Source: JALZUV01 sp963837025
GTDB lineage: Bacteria; Pseudomonadota; Alphaproteobacteria; Rickettsiales; JALZUV01
NCBI GenBank assembly: GCA_963837025.1
Contig: CAWILT010000002.1
Span: forward strand, 310,001 to 374,000
Length of the DNA stretch: 64,000 bases
Direction of reading: 5' to 3'
Part shown: piece after piece, positions 26,138 to 35,555 of the stretch
How positions within the stretch are numbered: position 1 is the stretch's first letter
Layout of the letters: each line of letters starts with the position of its first letter
Notes under the pieces: generated by a model
Told to the model about the DNA's origin: nothing
What the model saw: only the letters and a program-made list of their open reading frames with translations
Databases searched by the model: none
Position numbers and translations under genes: made by a program

Positions 26138-26788
26138 TTACGCGCAATGAAAAGGGAGTTTCTTAAATTCTATTTTTAAGGCTTCATCCAACTCGGCCAT
26201 CGTAATGGTTTTGCCCAGCGCATGGCATGAGGTCACGCCAAATTGCGACAATCCACAGGGTACAATACCGCCAAAATGCGCTAGATTAGGGTTCACATTA
26301 ATCGCAATGCCATGAAAGCTTATCCATTTCTTTAAACGGATGCCCAATGCGGCAATCTTTTGCTCGCTACCGTCAGAATTGACAACCCAAATGCCGATAC
26401 GATTTTCGCGCCGCAAACCAGTAATCTCAAATTGTGCAAGCGTGCGAATAATCCATTCTTCCAATAACCACACAAAGCGCCGCACGTCGGGGGCAGGGCG
26501 CATATGTTGCTTTAAATCCAGCATCACATAAACGACGCGTTGGCCTGGGCCATGGTAGGTATATTGCCCGCCGCGCCCCGTTTCATAAACGGGAAAATCG
26601 TTATTGTGTAAATAATCATCTGCTTGTGCGCTCGTGCCTGCGGTATAGAGCGGGGGATGTTCAAGCGCCCACAATAAATCAGTTTCCTTGTCTTTTATCA
26701 TGGCTTCAACATGCGTAAGCATCGCCTGATGCGCTTGGTCATAGTCCGTAAGATTAGGGCTTATTTTCCAGTTAACTGGGGGTGTCAT
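26138..26788 (-). CDS. lipB: Octanoyltransferase LipB
   Basis: LipB transfers octanoyl from ACP to lipoyl domains of the 2-oxoacid dehydrogenases. The 216-residue product has LWALEHPPLYTAGTSA, the RGGQYTYHGPGQ motif, KIAALGIRLKKWISFHG with the catalytic Lys, and VPCGLSQFGVTS. The gene overlaps the stop of virB9b by four bases (ATGA), so it is co-translated with a T4SS gene, an odd partner for a lipoylation enzyme. Confidence 0.96.
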   Translation of the reverse strand: MTPPVNWKISPNLTDYDQAHQAMLTHVEAMIKDKETDLLWALEHPPLYTAGTSAQADDYLHNNDFPVYETGRGGQYTYHGPGQRVVYVMLDLKQHMRPAPDVRRFVWLLEEWIIRTLAQFEITGLRRENRIGIWVVNSDGSEQKIAALGIRLKKWISFHGIAINVNPNLAHFGGIVPCGLSQFGVTSCHALGKTITMAELDEALKIEFKKLPFHCA

Positions 26789-27564
26789 TGGCCTTGATTC
26801 ATAAAGGCAGGCTTGAGCGGCAGCGCCTCATTATACACGCATACAATTTCATTACCGTGGCGCAGCGTATATCGGCTGGCTACCCGCTCAACGATAATTT
26901 TATCATCGCGTGTACGAAAATTGATGAGGCTTTCATTGCCTTCACTATCGACATAATAAAACGCAGGGATGGATGCATTCTTATCGCGAAATTCAAAATA
27001 GGTAAATTCACCATCATCGTAAATTTTGATGGGTGCAAAATCAACAGAGCCACGAATCGTATAGTTGAAATTAAAATCCTGATTATTCTCTTCATCCGGC
27101 TCGCGCAAACGCTCCACCATTTTCCTGCGGGTTGTCATCTCAGCGGGATAAATAAATTTCATTACCCAAATAAGGGCAGGGTCTTCAATGGTATCGGCCT
27201 CTTCAGCATGCAGTTCAAATAAATAGGTGCGCTTATTGGTTAGCACCGTCATGTTCGTTTGCGCATCTTGCTCAATCGGTTTGATGAAAATGCGATTGCC
27301 CGAGGGCGAAATTTGCCATGGCACTGAATCACCCATAGAAATGGTTTGAATCTCTTCGCCAACTTCAAATAAAATGCTCGATTGATAGCCATAATGGCCC
27401 GTGAACTTAAACACCTCATCCGGCGAATACATAATCGTGTGAATACGACCATCAACCCCTTGTGGCCGCGGCGAAATCAGCGCCATACTTGCACTCGCGC
27501 TCAGCATCACCACTAAAAGGCACGCTAAAGATAAGAAGGCAGATGTTAGGCTTTTATTTCGCAT
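26785..27564 (-). CDS. T4SS protein VirB9, copy b, with full C-terminal domain
   Basis: Second VirB9 of the window. The 259-residue product has a signal peptide ending SASMA, the N-terminal domain (GVDGRIHTIMYSPDEVFKF, GEEIQTISMGDSVPWQISP, NRIFIKPIEQDAQTNMTV), and unlike copy a the full C-terminal domain: FAPIKIYDDGEFTYFEF, PAFYYVD and YTLRHGNEIVCVYN. This domain binds VirB7 and VirB10 in known systems. It starts on the TAATG of virB8b and overlaps lipB. The pair lies over 15 kb from the main operon on the opposite strand. Confidence 0.93.
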   Translation of the reverse strand: MRNKSLTSAFLSLACLLVVMLSASASMALISPRPQGVDGRIHTIMYSPDEVFKFTGHYGYQSSILFEVGEEIQTISMGDSVPWQISPSGNRIFIKPIEQDAQTNMTVLTNKRTYLFELHAEEADTIEDPALIWVMKFIYPAEMTTRRKMVERLREPDEENNQDFNFNYTIRGSVDFAPIKIYDDGEFTYFEFRDKNASIPAFYYVDSEGNESLINFRTRDDKIIVERVASRYTLRHGNEIVCVYNEALPLKPAFMNQGQ

Positions 27565-28334
27565 TATCGATTAGTAGTTTCCTGTACATTATACTGACTC
27601 ACGCGAAAATCAATTTCTTTCACTATTTCAAACGCTTGGGTTTGAGGATTAAATTGCATCACTTCATTCGTCTCTTGGTTTACCCTAAGTTCAGGAAAAC
27701 GAAAAGTAATATTCGCAACCCAATTATTGGTTTGAACGGTTTTATTTTGCGTCACCGTACTGGTAAAATATACTTTAGCGCTTTGTGAATCATCATCTAA
27801 ATTAAAGGATTGACTATAAACATTGGTTTTTCTAACCCCATCTTGGCGATATTTATTGAAGGGACTACCCGGGTTTTGCGGGTTGCGAATGGCTTGATAA
27901 CGTTGAAACTCATCTTCGCTGCTGGTGCTGCGCATGCGGTTAAATTGCCATTCAAGTTTCACTACATCGTAGCGGTAATCTTCACGTTGCGTCACATAAT
28001 CTTTAAGTAAAAAACGGATGATAGCAACATTAATATCTTCAGATGGATATTCACGAAGCTTGCTTATCAACGGCATCTCTTCAAACAAGTCATTACTATA
28101 AATAGTATAAGGAATGGTACGCGACAGGGGTTGCATCGAAATATAGGTAAGTGTGGAAAAGAAAATCGTTACCGCTGATAAAAACATCAGCATGATAAAA
28201 TAGCTACGCTCACCAATGGGGCGGTGGTAAACCTCATCAAACCAGCGGCGTGAGCGCTTAAAATAGCTGCCATCTGCTACCGCTTGGCGAATGCTATCGG
28301 TGTTTAACTGCTGTGAAATATCCTCCATCATCAA
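27564..28334 (-). CDS. T4SS protein VirB8, copy b
   Basis: Second VirB8. The 256-residue product has a cytoplasmic N terminus with RRWFDEVYHRPIGERSYF, one membrane helix at about residues 45-66 (FIMLMFLSAVTIFFSTLTYI), and a periplasmic VirB8 domain. Three Met codons open the reading frame (28334, 28331, 28328), and the exact start is uncertain. It is the first gene of the virB8b-virB9b-lipB operon and diverges from a secreted-protein gene 88 bases away; the shared gap must hold both promoters. Confidence 0.9.
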   Translation of the reverse strand: MMMEDISQQLNTDSIRQAVADGSYFKRSRRWFDEVYHRPIGERSYFIMLMFLSAVTIFFSTLTYISMQPLSRTIPYTIYSNDLFEEMPLISKLREYPSEDINVAIIRFLLKDYVTQREDYRYDVVKLEWQFNRMRSTSSEDEFQRYQAIRNPQNPGSPFNKYRQDGVRKTNVYSQSFNLDDDSQSAKVYFTSTVTQNKTVQTNNWVANITFRFPELRVNQETNEVMQFNPQTQAFEIVKEIDFRVSQYNVQETTNR

Positions 28335-28422
28335 TTAATTATCACCAACTGTCACAGAAATGAAATGTTTATATGTCATCCTAAGGAGTAATAGAGTAAA
28401 AATAAATAAAGGAGCCATAAAG

Positions 28423-29379
28423 ATGCATCGTAAGTTTTCTGTTAAATGTTTATCATTTGCCTGTATTTTCATGGCTTCAGGAGCATCAGCGCAGGCCACT
28501 TCACCCACATCGAATGCTTCCACCACTGAACAAGAAATTTTACAGCGCTATAATTCACAGCTCAAACCTGAAGCGCCCGTGCAGAAACCTGCTGCTAAAA
28601 AAGCGGCGCCAGCCACACCAAAAACGACTACCCCAGCAAAAGCAACCCCTGCAACAATACAATCTAACAAGCCAGCATCTGCGCCTACCGCTATAGTTGC
28701 ACCCAATACTGCTGCTATAAAAGCATCTTCACCTAAAATGCTAAAGGTTGATAAAGCGCAAGTAGAAGCTAACTATGCTAAACTTAGCGCTGGGCTTGAG
28801 CGCCGCATACCCGATATGCATGATGCTCCATTACCACAAGATATTAGTCAGATGTCGGCCTATATCGGCATTGTGGCCGCCAATGTTGGTGATAGCACTA
28901 AAGAATTTGATGATAAGGCTTTTGCACAAGCGGCTAAAGCAATGCAAGGCATTGATGCAAGCCAAGTGGTTAATCAAGCCAAGCTTATGCGATCGCGTGA
29001 GCAGGAATTTATTGTGCTTCGCGAAATATACAAAGTTGGTGGTCAAGAAAACTTTATTGCATTGATTGAAGATCATAAATTAGGAGGTAAAAAAGCAGGT
29101 GCAACCTTAACGAATTTTCGCAATGCTGTGGCTTCACGCGAGGTGAATGCATCAAGCGAGGCTGAACGAAAATCATATCAACAAATGCTAAGCTTGGTTG
29201 ATGCCTCGTTAAAAAACCGTGTAGCCGATAAAGTGGTTGGTGCGGCTTTGGCTCCCCTAACCTTTAATGGAAAATTCACTCGCGGCATTGATGCATCTGT
29301 TGTTGCTCAAATGTTCGCGCCCTATGATGAGCAGGAACTTGATTTTTCAACCCCACAAGGCGCAAATATCGTCCGTTAA
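28423..29379 (+). CDS. Unrecognised secreted Ala/Pro/Lys-rich protein
   Basis: I do not recognise this family. The 318-residue product has a clear signal peptide (cleavage likely after GASAQ), a low-complexity Ala/Pro/Thr/Lys-rich linker to about residue 110 (AAKKAAPATPKTTTPAKATP and more), then a helical domain with AYIGIVAANVGDSTKEFDDK and a C-terminal part without Cys. The ATG at 28423 has AAAGGAGCC upstream. First gene of a three-gene plus-strand unit; divergent from virB8b, so a link to the T4SS is an inference from position. Confidence 0.8.
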   Translation: MHRKFSVKCLSFACIFMASGASAQATSPTSNASTTEQEILQRYNSQLKPEAPVQKPAAKKAAPATPKTTTPAKATPATIQSNKPASAPTAIVAPNTAAIKASSPKMLKVDKAQVEANYAKLSAGLERRIPDMHDAPLPQDISQMSAYIGIVAANVGDSTKEFDDKAFAQAAKAMQGIDASQVVNQAKLMRSREQEFIVLREIYKVGGQENFIALIEDHKLGGKKAGATLTNFRNAVASREVNASSEAERKSYQQMLSLVDASLKNRVADKVVGAALAPLTFNGKFTRGIDASVVAQMFAPYDEQELDFSTPQGANIVR

Positions 29380-29409
29380 TTTTAACATGAAAGTGTAACA
29401 AAACCTATA

Positions 29410-32400
29410 ATGCAAACTCGCCTAAACCATGGCTTAGCCCAAATCCATTTCGCTTTATGCTTAATGCTGGTGGGTGCTATGTTTGCTTTGTTTCCTGCAA
29501 TGGGAAATGCCCAAACAGGGGGTTCCACTTGCGGGGTGAGTTTTAAAACATTAACCGATAGAATACCAAATATACCGGCACTCGATACAGTTAATAATGT
29601 GCTTAATTTAGGGGCAAGTCTCACCGAATTAAGCGACAGCCACATTGTAGATCAGGCCGCTAATTTTATTCCCCAATTAAACCAAATTGATCATCAGCGG
29701 TTTATCCAGCAATATTATGATATTGATAAAACCCTTAAAAGTAATAAGGGGCAGTTTGATATTAAAACCATGGGTATTTTAGGCGGTTCAACGGATCAGC
29801 TGTTGGATTCGGGTTTAAGTGATTATGATGCCAAATTGCGAACGTTACACGAAGCCTTAGCAGCGCAACGCGAAACCAAACCGCAAAACGATAGGCAGGC
29901 GATTACTGCGGCCATGAACCAAATCACCGAGCTAACGAAAACATGGCCTGCGATCAATAGCAAATCTGAAGCGAATCAAAATGTTATATCGCAACATATC
30001 AATGGGTTTTTGGAAGAAACAAAAACCGATACCGTTCTAAATAAATCTCTGGAAATTATTGGTAAGGCAATTAACCCAGCTTCGCTTGAAGGCGATATTA
30101 TTAATCTACTCAAAACCATTAAGGGAGTGGATTTAGATAAAATGGCTAAACTCAAAGGCGAAATGGATGAAATCTGTAGCTATTTGCCTCGTGGTGACAT
30201 TAAAGATGTCATTACCAATGCAGTTAGTGCATATGAATCCGGCGATTTGTCAAAAGTTTTAGATACGATGATCCACGTGGCTTCCTTGGGTCTGCAAAAA
30301 TTAATTGATAAAATTGATAATGAAACGCTAAAGAAAGCATCACAAACCGCGCTTAACCACCTTTCCAACAAAGATGTCGATGGCGCCATTTCTGCTTTAA
30401 GCGGTTTAGCTATTGAAGCGGCTTTTGATGCTATAGGCGGTTTCGTTGGCGCATTGGGTGATGATTTGAAAAAAACCATCACCTCTGAACTAGGCGGCAC
30501 CTTTGGCGGAAAATTCAATCAAAACTTTATTGACCCCAAAACAGGCCAAAGTGCAAGCGGACTCGGTAATTTTCCGGGCGGCGGTGGAGTTAATCCAGGC
30601 GGCACTGACCCGAATGAAACTACTCCACCAACCACTACCAATTCAGGAGATGATGGCAGCGATGGCTCACCTTCAAAGGATTCAGGTGGCTGGGCTGATA
30701 AAACGTTTAAAGGCTTCTTTGGTGAATTAAAAGGTAAGATACCCCTTTGCGATCTAGAATTATGGTATAAAAATCATGAAAAAAATCCAGAACCCATTGT
30801 TGATTGCGATGGAAACACCGGCAAAATTGAAAATACTCAATTTGGAAGCAAAGAATTTAAAAACAAAGTTAAGGAATATTTTGAATATCAGCCTCCAGCT
30901 GACAATCGTGCGGCTTATACCAAGCATGATATTTATGATTACACTATAAATAAACCTGACGAATCGCCTAAAAATCCAGTTCGTCGTATGAAAGAACCTA
31001 ATTGTTTAGTTAATGGTGTTGTAAAGAACCTGCTAAATGGAGATGGGGTGGTTAATGAACCCTGCCAAGATAACCGCTGGCGCGATGCGTGTTTGCTTGG
31101 CCCAAAGCGGCTCGATATTGCCTATAGTTTAGGCGAAGTAATGCGCGATGATGAAGAACCCTTAGCGGGTGTTGCAGGCGCTAGTCCTATTTATGATAAA
31201 AATTCATCACAATTAAATTGTGTGGTTCCATTAAATACGGAACGCAAAAGCCCATTAGAATTTGATAATGGCTGGCGTTATCGCAATATGTGCCCGGGCA
31301 GTAGTAAATTGCGCCGTGTGCAAAATGATCAGCAAGATGCCATTCTCGATATGCTCCGTGGTGAATATGGTTGCTTATCGCCTTTACCAAAATGCGAAAT
31401 TAAAAACGATATGGAATTGGGCAATATCGAATGGAAAAACAAAGAATATAAAACCTACATGAAATCATTCGGCAATTCGATTGTGAACGGAATACGAACG
31501 CTTGTCGGAAATGATAATGGCGATATTCAGCAGCGCTTAAAAAACGTTCTTTCCGATAGCCAATATGACAATATCAAAAAACTGATGAAGTCAGATAAAT
31601 ATCCGGCACCTGAATGTAAGCCGGCCTATTGGGTGCGTTTAATGCTCGATAGTTGCGCCAATCAATATATTTTAAATAATGCGATGAAGCCGGATATGGT
31701 TTTCAACCCCGATGGCCAAGCAATTGGTAATTCGCCGCGCATGTGCCAGCCATTTAAAGCCAAGCGCATCCAATTTGGCCAAGAAGAGTACGAAGTTGCC
31801 GATTACATCAAGCGTTCGCATAAAGGCCTGCTCCACGAAGATTATATGCCTTATATCGAATATGACCGCCACGAGGGTGATTATAAAGACGAGTCAGCGC
31901 AATATCGTAAAGATAATTGGCCTGAGCGCAAAATTACATGGAAATCAGGATTGCTCACGCCCAACAAAGCCAAAAATTATCACAAAAAAGGCTATAATAA
32001 AATACCCGGAAAATTATCGATTAATGATTATGTGGCCAATCCGGTTGAGCGCATTATTGACCCGCTCCACCCATTTTCACCACGCTATGATATCGCCAGC
32101 ACAGTCGAAGAAGTGCTGCTAACTGACCGTACTCTGTTTGGTGATGCCACTGAAAGTAAAGCAAGATATGCCAGTATAAAATTGGGTGAAGGAGTCAATA
32201 CGTGGATACCCGCCATGATACCTTATTTAGCAGGCGGTTTGAAAAAATATAGTTGCTCGCCTGAAAGAGATAAAAAAGGCTATTTTCAGTTTGGTGCATC
32301 TATTTATTGCTCATCTGTTCCGGTTGATTTGCTGCGATTCCGCTATAAAGACTATCGCCTATGCATGGGATGTCAGATTGACACCAATGAAAGAGCATTC

Positions 32401-34149
32401 TGGGAAGAATATGAAACGAACCGAAAATATTATCAAAAAGAATATTGCAGACCAACTAAAACCAAAGATGGATGTGATTATGGCGACGAAGATAAAAAAC
32501 AAATTTGCGGCGGTTGCGGGCGTCGAAACTTACATATAGGATTATTTGCTGCGGCCACAGCGGGCTGCGCGTTGGGATTAACCTGTGAAGAGGCTAAAAA
32601 AGAAGGAAAGAAAGTTCTTATCTATACCGAAGCATGCCTAAAATGCAATGAAGGTGCTCGCGCCGAATCGCTCGAACGCACCCGCATGTTTACGAACGAA
32701 AAGAAAGAGCCTGAATGGGGTCCAAGTGCTGTGGGCAAAAAAAGCTGGCCCGTATGTAGCACTCAATTTTACCAAATGGGTGATAAAGATTTATGCGAAA
32801 AAGCCAAAGAAGAATATAGCTGCGATAAACAAGGCGATCTAGCCGAAACCGATCCCAACATTGCGGCAGAATCAAAAGAAGATGCTGAGCAATGCATAAA
32901 GAAAGACATTGATAAAATTTGCCATGATGTAGCCAAACCGGTTTATAGCGTAAACTTCCTTAAAATACGTACCCGCAAAGGCAATTTTAAAACCGATGAT
33001 GAAGATCCTGGGATATTCAAAAGATTATTTGGTGGCATGCCAATATCCAGCACTGCGACAACAACAGAATTTTCAAAACAGGTGGAAGAATATCAACAGA
33101 AATATACCGAAGAAGACCCCGCTCAAGGTTACGGCTTCCGTGAACATTTTGGCAACCATCGCCCTTACATGCGCTGGTGGGATACGGGAAATGAAGCATT
33201 CCAAGTAGCCGACAAACCTGACTATTGGTGTGACTGGGGCGCAAATGATTCCATCATCGGAGTAGGCCGCGATTATAACTCTATCCATGGCAAAAAGTCA
33301 CAGCTTTGCCGCTATGGTGGCGGTGGTGGCATCGGCGATAGTTGCTTCACCATGCAAGATTGGAAAGATGGCAAAGATGTGCCAAATGACCGTAAATTTG
33401 AAAGCCTTGCTGGCTCTGAATGGGCTGAGCTTAAATTATACCAAGCCAATTGCTTCCGTAATGATGGATTAAATTGCCTATGCCAACATGAGAAAATCTT
33501 TAAAAATCTGCGTGGCGAAGATTATGTGCTGGAAACACTTGGCACCCAAATTACAGCCCCATGGACAAAAGTGGGTGCGAGCGCAAATAATGAAGAGTTT
33601 ATCCGTGCCAAACAATATAATTGGCCACTCAGCTGGCGTGGATATGTGAGCACGCCACCCAATCGTGACACCACAGAAACATCACCGGCCATTAGTGTGA
33701 ATCAGCAATTCCCCTATTTATTTGGGCAAGTCAAAAGCAGCGCGATGATCCAAGGCCTCGATAACGCACAAACCAATGATATTGTGGTATGGCCAGCGCA
33801 AGGAACAGAATTGCCGCACATTGCGCGCGTGCTTCAAACACATAATATCAACGATTATGGCTCGCTAGATGCTATTCCAGGCAAAAAGCGCTGGGTTGTT
33901 TTAAAAGATGTAAATAATGGTAAATATTTAGATGCCTGCGGTATTACCAGCAAAATTGGTAGGGGCGAGCCACGTACAATCTATCCAACACTTGATGATA
34001 TGCCAGCAGGTATTAAAGAATTAATTGAGGAGCAAATATCCGCAACTTATTATTGTGAAGATCCTGATTTAGGCGAATGCGTTGCAAAAGATTGGGACAG
34101 TGTGAGCATCTACCGCCCGGCAAATGACGCAGATAGGACTTTACCATAA
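29410..34149 (+). CDS. Unrecognised giant Cys-rich secreted protein (1579 residues)
   Basis: Not recognised. It has a signal peptide (cut near GNAQ, residue 35), a mostly helical Cys-poor part to about 385, a Gly/Pro/Thr/Asp-rich linker at about 386-427, and then a long Cys-rich part to the end. The Cys-rich part includes three close CxxC motifs (CMGC, CGGC, CLKC, coding about 32362-32650) and many single Cys, fitting disulfide bonding in the periplasm or outside. Near the C terminus TNDIVVWP...PHIARV resembles the fold pattern of CHAP/NlpC-P60 domains, but no catalytic Cys is assigned. Its stop overlaps the next start (TAATG). No ribosome binding site is seen. Confidence 0.82.
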   Translation: MQTRLNHGLAQIHFALCLMLVGAMFALFPAMGNAQTGGSTCGVSFKTLTDRIPNIPALDTVNNVLNLGASLTELSDSHIVDQAANFIPQLNQIDHQRFIQQYYDIDKTLKSNKGQFDIKTMGILGGSTDQLLDSGLSDYDAKLRTLHEALAAQRETKPQNDRQAITAAMNQITELTKTWPAINSKSEANQNVISQHINGFLEETKTDTVLNKSLEIIGKAINPASLEGDIINLLKTIKGVDLDKMAKLKGEMDEICSYLPRGDIKDVITNAVSAYESGDLSKVLDTMIHVASLGLQKLIDKIDNETLKKASQTALNHLSNKDVDGAISALSGLAIEAAFDAIGGFVGALGDDLKKTITSELGGTFGGKFNQNFIDPKTGQSASGLGNFPGGGGVNPGGTDPNETTPPTTTNSGDDGSDGSPSKDSGGWADKTFKGFFGELKGKIPLCDLELWYKNHEKNPEPIVDCDGNTGKIENTQFGSKEFKNKVKEYFEYQPPADNRAAYTKHDIYDYTINKPDESPKNPVRRMKEPNCLVNGVVKNLLNGDGVVNEPCQDNRWRDACLLGPKRLDIAYSLGEVMRDDEEPLAGVAGASPIYDKNSSQLNCVVPLNTERKSPLEFDNGWRYRNMCPGSSKLRRVQNDQQDAILDMLRGEYGCLSPLPKCEIKNDMELGNIEWKNKEYKTYMKSFGNSIVNGIRTLVGNDNGDIQQRLKNVLSDSQYDNIKKLMKSDKYPAPECKPAYWVRLMLDSCANQYILNNAMKPDMVFNPDGQAIGNSPRMCQPFKAKRIQFGQEEYEVADYIKRSHKGLLHEDYMPYIEYDRHEGDYKDESAQYRKDNWPERKITWKSGLLTPNKAKNYHKKGYNKIPGKLSINDYVANPVERIIDPLHPFSPRYDIASTVEEVLLTDRTLFGDATESKARYASIKLGEGVNTWIPAMIPYLAGGLKKYSCSPERDKKGYFQFGASIYCSSVPVDLLRFRYKDYRLCMGCQIDTNERAFWEEYETNRKYYQKEYCRPTKTKDGCDYGDEDKKQICGGCGRRNLHIGLFAAATAGCALGLTCEEAKKEGKKVLIYTEACLKCNEGARAESLERTRMFTNEKKEPEWGPSAVGKKSWPVCSTQFYQMGDKDLCEKAKEEYSCDKQGDLAETDPNIAAESKEDAEQCIKKDIDKICHDVAKPVYSVNFLKIRTRKGNFKTDDEDPGIFKRLFGGMPISSTATTTEFSKQVEEYQQKYTEEDPAQGYGFREHFGNHRPYMRWWDTGNEAFQVADKPDYWCDWGANDSIIGVGRDYNSIHGKKSQLCRYGGGGGIGDSCFTMQDWKDGKDVPNDRKFESLAGSEWAELKLYQANCFRNDGLNCLCQHEKIFKNLRGEDYVLETLGTQITAPWTKVGASANNEEFIRAKQYNWPLSWRGYVSTPPNRDTTETSPAISVNQQFPYLFGQVKSSAMIQGLDNAQTNDIVVWPAQGTELPHIARVLQTHNINDYGSLDAIPGKKRWVVLKDVNNGKYLDACGITSKIGRGEPRTIYPTLDDMPAGIKELIEEQISATYYCEDPDLGECVAKDWDSVSIYRPANDADRTLP

Positions 34150-35555
34150 TGTTAAAAAAAGCCGTTCAATTATTAGGATTTATAGTGCTAAACGTTGTAT
34201 TTTCGTATGCGACCAATGCAGCCATTACCACCTGCGCTGAATTTAAAAAACTAAATGCAGCTGAGATTGAGCGCGGCGATGCTACGATCGAAGCTTTTAA
34301 TGATTGTATCAGCCGCGGTGAAGATCCGCCTAAATCTTTGCGAATGATGCAAGGCACAGGCAGTGTTTCCTCTACCTTCGGTAATGTCATTAAAATGGGC
34401 CCATGCCGCCCTACGGTTGAACAGCAATGTCCCAATCGATCGCGTATATATACAGATGGCGCGCGAGCCAATTTATCGTATAAACCAAGCTTAAATGAAG
34501 ATTTAAAAGCGCCGCCCGTACCATGGGGGCGCGAGAGTAAAACAGTCAATGTACCGTGTGGCGCCATAACAGGATTAGCCACCAGCATGTTGAATAAATT
34601 ATTAGGAAAATTAGGGGTGAATGTTCCTGCATCCGTTCAAGAAATTCGCGAGCAAATACATATAGCTGAGAATTCCATTAGCACTTTGTCGTCATATGTT
34701 AGCATGATATCCAATGGCCAAAACATAAGTAAACAGCAGTTTGGCACGTATTTCTCACAATTTCAGAACCAGTTTAACGCTATGGTAAGCGATGCCCCAG
34801 TAGTGGGTAGCGCAATCGCTAATTCAGTTCGGCCAATCTTTAATCTGCTCAAAGAACAAATGAATATGATTATTGATAAAAGAACCGAAAACCCTCAAGC
34901 TGAAGTGGATATGCATTTAGTTAAAGTCAATGAAGCTATCGGTAAAATTAATGGTGCAATTGACGAAACTAAAACAGCAATTGCGACAGGAGAATCGCGA
35001 GTCAATGCTTTAGGCAACCAAATCAAAGGCGAGGTGAACACTTTCATTACTGATAGAATTGGTGAGTTTTTCAAACATAAAGACTGCCAAGGCGGAAAAT
35101 TCTGGGGCATCATGGATAATGTAACTACATTAGTGTTGCAGAGAGGATCATTCACCTATGATGCCTCAAATAACACCTTCCGTTCACCCAGCAATTCACC
35201 GTTAATTGTATTACCTAACGGTACAACTTTTGATATTAATTTGGGCCGATCAACTCCAGATCCAATGACTCTTCCATTAGGGGGGCGCTTTTTAAATGAA
35301 AACAATCAATGGGTTAACATTGCAGGCAATACAACGCTCACCTTTAATCCAAATGGAGTGGTCGTCACATCAACGGGCAATCAGTTCCGAATAAACCCTA
35401 GCCAACCAACTACTCTTTATCCTAACGATGTTATTCAAATAAATGGCAATCAGAATATTCCAGTCGATCCAAATAGTACAATTTATCCCATGGGGTCTGA
35501 AACGGAAAAACCGGCATGGCTTAATAATAATTATGTCGATTCTTTGCCTAAATAA
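34149..35555 (+). CDS. Unrecognised secreted protein, translationally coupled to the giant Cys-rich protein
   Basis: Not recognised. The 468-residue product has a signal peptide ending around TNAA, a Cys-containing N-terminal part (ITTCAEF, GPCRP, QQCPN, NVPCG), a long helical middle (about 150-300) likely forming coiled coils, and a C-terminal beta-type stretch with repeated short units such as VLPNGTTFDI, TFNPNGVVV and LYPNDVIQINGN. It starts on the TAATG of the giant gene, so the two are probably made in step and may form a complex. Its 3' end overlaps the converging murU gene by 25 bases. Confidence 0.8.
   Translation: MLKKAVQLLGFIVLNVVFSYATNAAITTCAEFKKLNAAEIERGDATIEAFNDCISRGEDPPKSLRMMQGTGSVSSTFGNVIKMGPCRPTVEQQCPNRSRIYTDGARANLSYKPSLNEDLKAPPVPWGRESKTVNVPCGAITGLATSMLNKLLGKLGVNVPASVQEIREQIHIAENSISTLSSYVSMISNGQNISKQQFGTYFSQFQNQFNAMVSDAPVVGSAIANSVRPIFNLLKEQMNMIIDKRTENPQAEVDMHLVKVNEAIGKINGAIDETKTAIATGESRVNALGNQIKGEVNTFITDRIGEFFKHKDCQGGKFWGIMDNVTTLVLQRGSFTYDASNNTFRSPSNSPLIVLPNGTTFDINLGRSTPDPMTLPLGGRFLNENNQWVNIAGNTTLTFNPNGVVVTSTGNQFRINPSQPTTLYPNDVIQINGNQNIPVDPNSTIYPMGSETEKPAWLNNNYVDSLPK

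Noticed and set aside
26782..27222. 146-residue open frame on the plus strand
   Set aside because: It is antisense to virB9b, whose VirB9 motifs are clear; no ribosome site or recognisable family.
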